A DNA stretch of 55,781 nt, from assembly GCF_910593845.1 (NCBI RefSeq), contig NZ_CAJVAS010000041.1:1-55781 (forward strand). The letters are read 5' to 3'. The notes beneath the pieces are model-generated. The model worked only from the letters and a program-made list of their open reading frames with translations, was not told the DNA's origin and ran no database searches. Positions within the stretch are counted from its first letter, which is position 1; every line of letters starts with the position of its first letter. The position numbers and the translations under genes are program-made. Source of the DNA: Paenibacillus solanacearum. Its GTDB lineage: Bacteria > Bacillota > Bacilli > Paenibacillales > NBRC-103111. Shown here piece after piece: positions 53,101 to 55,781 of this stretch.

Positions 53101-55655
53101 CTGCCGTCCATGTTAATGCCGGCTACAGGGTAAGAATAGTCGATGCTTTCGCTTTTGGCTCGTTCAACATCGCAAGTAACCGTACCTTTGCTGGCATCGT
53201 TATTACAATCTTTATTCTCCATTGCCGCATTATAGCCCGCCATGCTTAACCGATCCCTGACCTTATCTCCCTCTGGGGAAACAATAGCAACGTAACGGTT
53301 CCCCGTATCGTACATGGCATCGCCATCTTTGAGATCGGCGAATACAAATTGATCGGCAGTCAAATTCGTTCCGAATTCGCTATTGAATAGATCAATGGTA
53401 TACGGTTTATCTTTATATTGCGGCTTGATTAACCATATAATTTTCGCGGATTTAGGCTGAATGATCATGTTCGTCGGATTTATAATGTTATTTTTCGCCA
53501 CCAAGTTCCACTTGGTAACCCCATCGAACCATGGCTGGGAGCCGGGATTGTAGTAATAGTATAACTTGTACCCAGTCAAATCGATCGGCCGATTCGTCGT
53601 ATTATAGATTTCGACAAACTCATTCGGCTCACTCGCTCCTTTTGGCGCGGGAGAGACCTCCGTAACCAGCAGCTCCGGAAACTTATCCTCCTGCGGTTGA
53701 AGGTACGGCTCAATATTGACCGAGTATATGGAATCAACCGGGTAAGTGCCGTTGTACAAATAAGTTGCTGCTCCCGATTCGAACAATACGTACAGTTTCC
53801 CTTTGTATTCGTAGACGCCTTCGGACATTGGCGGTATGATCAACGAATTGATCGCGTTCACCCCGTCCAATATTGTTAATGGAACTCCGGTGCCTCCAAC
53901 ATCAACGGTCTTGTCGGAGGGGATATTCGACTTTAACGGATTTTTGTACACGATCAACTGGCTCATATTCGTTCGTCCGCCGGATCTGCTTAATACAATT
54001 TTATCCTGAACGAAAGCCATTCCTTGAATTTTATCCGGAATAGAAAAAATTTGTTCAGGCGAAGCCGCAGGGGTTCCGGTAGCGTCCAAACGATAGCCTG
54101 CAACCCAGCCGTGATGAGGTTGATTATCCCTGTTGGTCAGATAATGGGACGCTTTCGTCGAATAATTGGCCAAATCCTCGTAATCCCCTGACCATAGGAA
54201 TCCGTCTGCATAGGTAAGAAAGGAGCCTTTCGTCTCCGTATTAAAGCTGCTGGAAAATACAAGCTTTCCTCCGTCCTGCGCACTAACAAGATCGTCCATT
54301 TTTATCTGATACACTTTATAATCCGAAGAAAGCCATACATAATTCGGGCTGACAGCCACTCCGCCCGCATGCCCTTTGTATGCAGTGCTCGCATTCGAGT
54401 ACAGCTCCATCGCCTTGATCAGCTTGCCAGTAATCATATCGACAACCGAAAGCATGCTTGATTTTCCTTCACGGTAATGGGAGATCAAGAGCCAATTATG
54501 GGCTGCATCGTAAGCCATCCCTTGCGGCACCAAATATTGCTGCAAGCCTGGAATGATCGGCCCCTTCTCACTTACTTTGAAGAAATTGACAAGATCGGAC
54601 TGTTCCTTCCTTCCATTTAAATCAGGTGAATCTTGATATATTCCAGATGGCGGAAATTGCGACGATCCCGTTGGTTGCCCTGTCGGTAAAGTTACACCGC
54701 TGCTTTCACTAACATTGTCAAGAACAGTCTTTATCGTAAAAGTATAATTGGTTCCATTTAGTAGATGAATATTCACACTTTGTTTCATTTCTTTCGTGAT
54801 CGGACCCGCAACAATCGTTCCCGTTTGGTCATAGACATTAATATACGAGTAATCGTTGTAACCCGTGATATCTGGTGCTGTCCAACTAACCGTTGCCTGT
54901 CCGTCACTCCATGTCACGATTGGGTTGGCCACTTCCTGCAAAGGGAGCTGCATAGCATTCAATTTTCCGGTTGTTAGAGGCTGGTTCCTTGATGGGTCTC
55001 CTTTATGCTCCATCGCTGTGGTGCCGTCTTTAGGATAAAAGTATTGAATCGATGTTTTGTCCAAAGGATCGCTTGTCGACGTACCAACATAACTCGCTGT
55101 AGACAATATATTGCCATCTTTACCATCCTTATCCTTGACAATAAAAGTTCGAGCAGCTACATTGCCGAATCCGGTTCCTTTGAAAATAGCAATTTGTTCT
55201 TTTTTTAAATCCGCATTAAACGTTTTATGATATGTATAAAAATCGTCAAGTGTGTTGGGATTATTGCTTGTTTGCTTAACCCAGATCACCATAACACCCC
55301 AAGGCGGAATAACTTTCGCGGACTCAGTTGCATCCCAGCCTTGCCATGGGTCGCTTGATGTGGGTTTTGGATTTCCTTGGGAATCCTTAGCATCGTCGCT
55401 CCTAATTATGAACTGCAAGTCCGACAATTTCACCGGCTGATCGGAGTTATTGTAAATTTCCGCATACTCATACATGTCAGAAGTCACGCCACCCGTACCG
55501 TTCACAGCGTTAGGGACCAACTCCGTAATCAAGATGCGAGGAAGCCCTGTCGCCGCCCTCGCCTCCTGTGGTTCAGCAATTAATCCAAAACTTGAAAAAA
55601 TCAAAGAAAACAGCAAAACATAAATAATTGTGCGTCGTTGTTTAACCGATAGCAT
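50115..55655 (-). CDS. SLH-anchored multidomain surface protein (lamin-tail, FN3, Ig-like)
   Basis: The protein has 1846 residues from ATG 55655 (GGGAGG six bases upstream; the 15-residue longer frame lacks a ribosome site). Signal peptide IIYVLLFSLIFSSFGLIAEPQEARA. Two lamin-tail domains (LITELVPNA...YAEIYNNSDQPVKLSDLQ and LLVTEVSPAPKGASEPNEFVEIYNTTNRPIDLTGYKL) surround a propeller-like region. FN3 domains, at least two Big_2-like domains (GDKAQLKLTAKYSDQSTKEVT) and a Gly/Ser linker follow. Three SLH repeats (FADVKGHWSQKDVELL, FKDVAAGDWFASAVAVA, FSDGTAIGSWASASVAKA) attach it to pyruvylated wall polymer. It may bind or process extracellular polymers. Confidence 0.92.
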   Translation of the reverse strand: MLSVKQRRTIIYVLLFSLIFSSFGLIAEPQEARAATGLPRILITELVPNAVNGTGGVTSDMYEYAEIYNNSDQPVKLSDLQFIIRSDDAKDSQGNPKPTSSDPWQGWDATESAKVIPPWGVMVIWVKQTSNNPNTLDDFYTYHKTFNADLKKEQIAIFKGTGFGNVAARTFIVKDKDGKDGNILSTASYVGTSTSDPLDKTSIQYFYPKDGTTAMEHKGDPSRNQPLTTGKLNAMQLPLQEVANPIVTWSDGQATVSWTAPDITGYNDYSYINVYDQTGTIVAGPITKEMKQSVNIHLLNGTNYTFTIKTVLDNVSESSGVTLPTGQPTGSSQFPPSGIYQDSPDLNGRKEQSDLVNFFKVSEKGPIIPGLQQYLVPQGMAYDAAHNWLLISHYREGKSSMLSVVDMITGKLIKAMELYSNASTAYKGHAGGVAVSPNYVWLSSDYKVYQIKMDDLVSAQDGGKLVFSSSFNTETKGSFLTYADGFLWSGDYEDLANYSTKASHYLTNRDNQPHHGWVAGYRLDATGTPAASPEQIFSIPDKIQGMAFVQDKIVLSRSGGRTNMSQLIVYKNPLKSNIPSDKTVDVGGTGVPLTILDGVNAINSLIIPPMSEGVYEYKGKLYVLFESGAATYLYNGTYPVDSIYSVNIEPYLQPQEDKFPELLVTEVSPAPKGASEPNEFVEIYNTTNRPIDLTGYKLYYYYNPGSQPWFDGVTKWNLVAKNNIINPTNMIIQPKSAKIIWLIKPQYKDKPYTIDLFNSEFGTNLTADQFVFADLKDGDAMYDTGNRYVAIVSPEGDKVRDRLSMAGYNAAMENKDCNNDASKGTVTCDVERAKSESIDYSYPVAGINMDGRLMVASPHQTPTPGTVKPQQIANFPSSLSNDVEKPIVTWDDKQAKIEWTDPPIVQDFEVNIYDAKVSLIGTVSKGIKSYTVAGLENGTDYQFTLKVTRFGLESKGVTTETGYPKDGEAPAKPKSLKGNSIDGDIVLEWTSNTEADLVGYKIYVDDKPISSERVDVEASKSKHAFKTDDLEDGKTYQVSIAAVDTSRNVSEKSDSVSIKYEGGPSGFKGTAGDKSATLTWNPMLIDLLGYTVYQNGQPLTVSNSVYTVTYSTYSYTVTGLANGTKYNFAVTGVKKDNKETPKSNIIELTPFVMTDISLDIPSTIPVGGIFNSVVKAVYDGRPAEEIKLNVSYKSADASIVSIEASGQGKALKLGKTVIEATYGSYKTSQNIEVKEDLISLELSGVPSAPFYIGDKAQLKLTAKYSDQSTKEVTAGATYTVDPSAVATVSSSGLLEGKAKGEATIKAAFGGKSAEQKVTVSEKASPVTLVSLEIIGVISNFYPGDRVQLKVTAKYSDNTTKDVTNSAAYTSSKTDILTISSTGMIEGKKTGDSIIKADFGGKSVQSTVSVVDRPLNSGGGGGVVSGGSSSGSANSSTLGASSLKAVKENDSQGRSVTRYEVDSAQLGNAFRSLKADERKVTINISSSEPVTKVAMPAWTLQEGSKNSPNAAIVIQNGGISYEIPVKAFNFDSLAKELGGTIDKMTINVVFTAQSGQEADRIKAVMTGQNAKALTTAYDFTIQATVGGKTVEVKSFNGEYAVRTLEVTGKMDPSKSTGVLIDSTRGTMYFVPTIFTTSGGKTQASIMSQSNSIYAVVELSRTFADVKGHWSQKDVELLASKLVVSGVDDRNFAPDAQITRAQFATMLVTALGLSGLADNVKAAPKFKDVAAGDWFASAVAVAAEKGLISGYENNEFRPNANVTREEMAVMVVRALQLVDKRDVPAAKLVQFSDGTAIGSWASASVAKAVDTGIIQGVTDTSFEPGQYATRAQAATMLKRMLQYLKFMN

Positions 55656-55781
55656 CTGGTTCCTCCCACTATAAAGTAATGTTTTCTCCTGTTTTCTCAC
55701 TAAATCTCAGTATTTCAACTTTGACGCTTAAGCGGCAGTCGTGGAGAATGTATCCTATGCATCGATTTTCGATCAGAGCGT

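Noticed and set aside
1..55781. CRISPR arrays, tRNA and rRNA genes
   Set aside because: No evenly spaced short repeats and no cloverleaf or rRNA-like stretches were seen on either strand.

Overview
The window looks like a chromosomal stretch of a Paenibacillus-type Firmicute. Supporting this are an S-layer-homology (SLH) surface protein, YesN-like AraC regulators with membrane sensor domains, LplA/LplB/LplC-type sugar ABC transport genes, Sec-exported RHS/WapA-like and fibronectin-III proteins, strong AGGAGG ribosome sites and a cre-like site. Nothing here places the species. No rRNA, tRNA or CRISPR array was seen.

Bases 1-23.7 kb hold a polymorphic-toxin locus. A full-length secreted RHS protein (18482-23683, minus strand) carries toxin tip 4 and is followed by its immunity gene. 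Downstream lie three displaced tips (13133-12390, 7575-6832, 1594-872), each opening at the same RHS codons (DTYEGD...NLYTYVHNNP), each preceded by an in-frame TAG and each followed by its own candidate immunity gene and a conserved hairpin terminator. Between consecutive tips sit three related mobile modules with the same gene order: a Rep-type replication gene, an XRE repressor (lost in module C), a serine recombinase, a small helical protein, a structured non-coding region and an IS110-family DEDD transposase whose 3' end abuts the next tip. The natural repeating unit is therefore tip + immunity + Rep + recombinase + IS110, bounded at a CT/AG dinucleotide inside the RHS coding sequence (positions 1595, 7576, 13134, 19205). 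My reading is that each unit is, or was, a circular element that integrates exactly at the RHS core/tip boundary, gives the core a new toxin tip in frame and pushes the old tip downstream. The region upstream of each transposase has two tandem stem-loops resembling an IS110 bridge RNA. In unit A one loop has a 10-nt match to the RHS target across the CT core.

Upstream of rhs lies a 1786-residue secreted FN3/RCC1-like protein (23730-29090) ending in YD-type repeats, probably in the same operon. Next is a minus-strand operon of MarR regulator, RND pump, HlyD-like adaptor and a secreted protein of unknown function (29284-36050). It diverges from a TetR gene, with two identical TetR-type palindromes between them. 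From 37.2 to 50 kb there are two YesN-like regulators, two adjacent solute-binding lipoproteins without permeases, a beta-propeller-like lipoprotein, and a complete permease-permease-solute-binding set. The window ends in a 1.8-kresidue SLH-anchored protein with lamin-tail, FN3 and bacterial Ig-like domains.

The elements differ in base composition (module C is visibly more GC-rich than A and B) and carry three unrelated Rep genes. This argues for separate acquisitions at one site rather than duplication in place.
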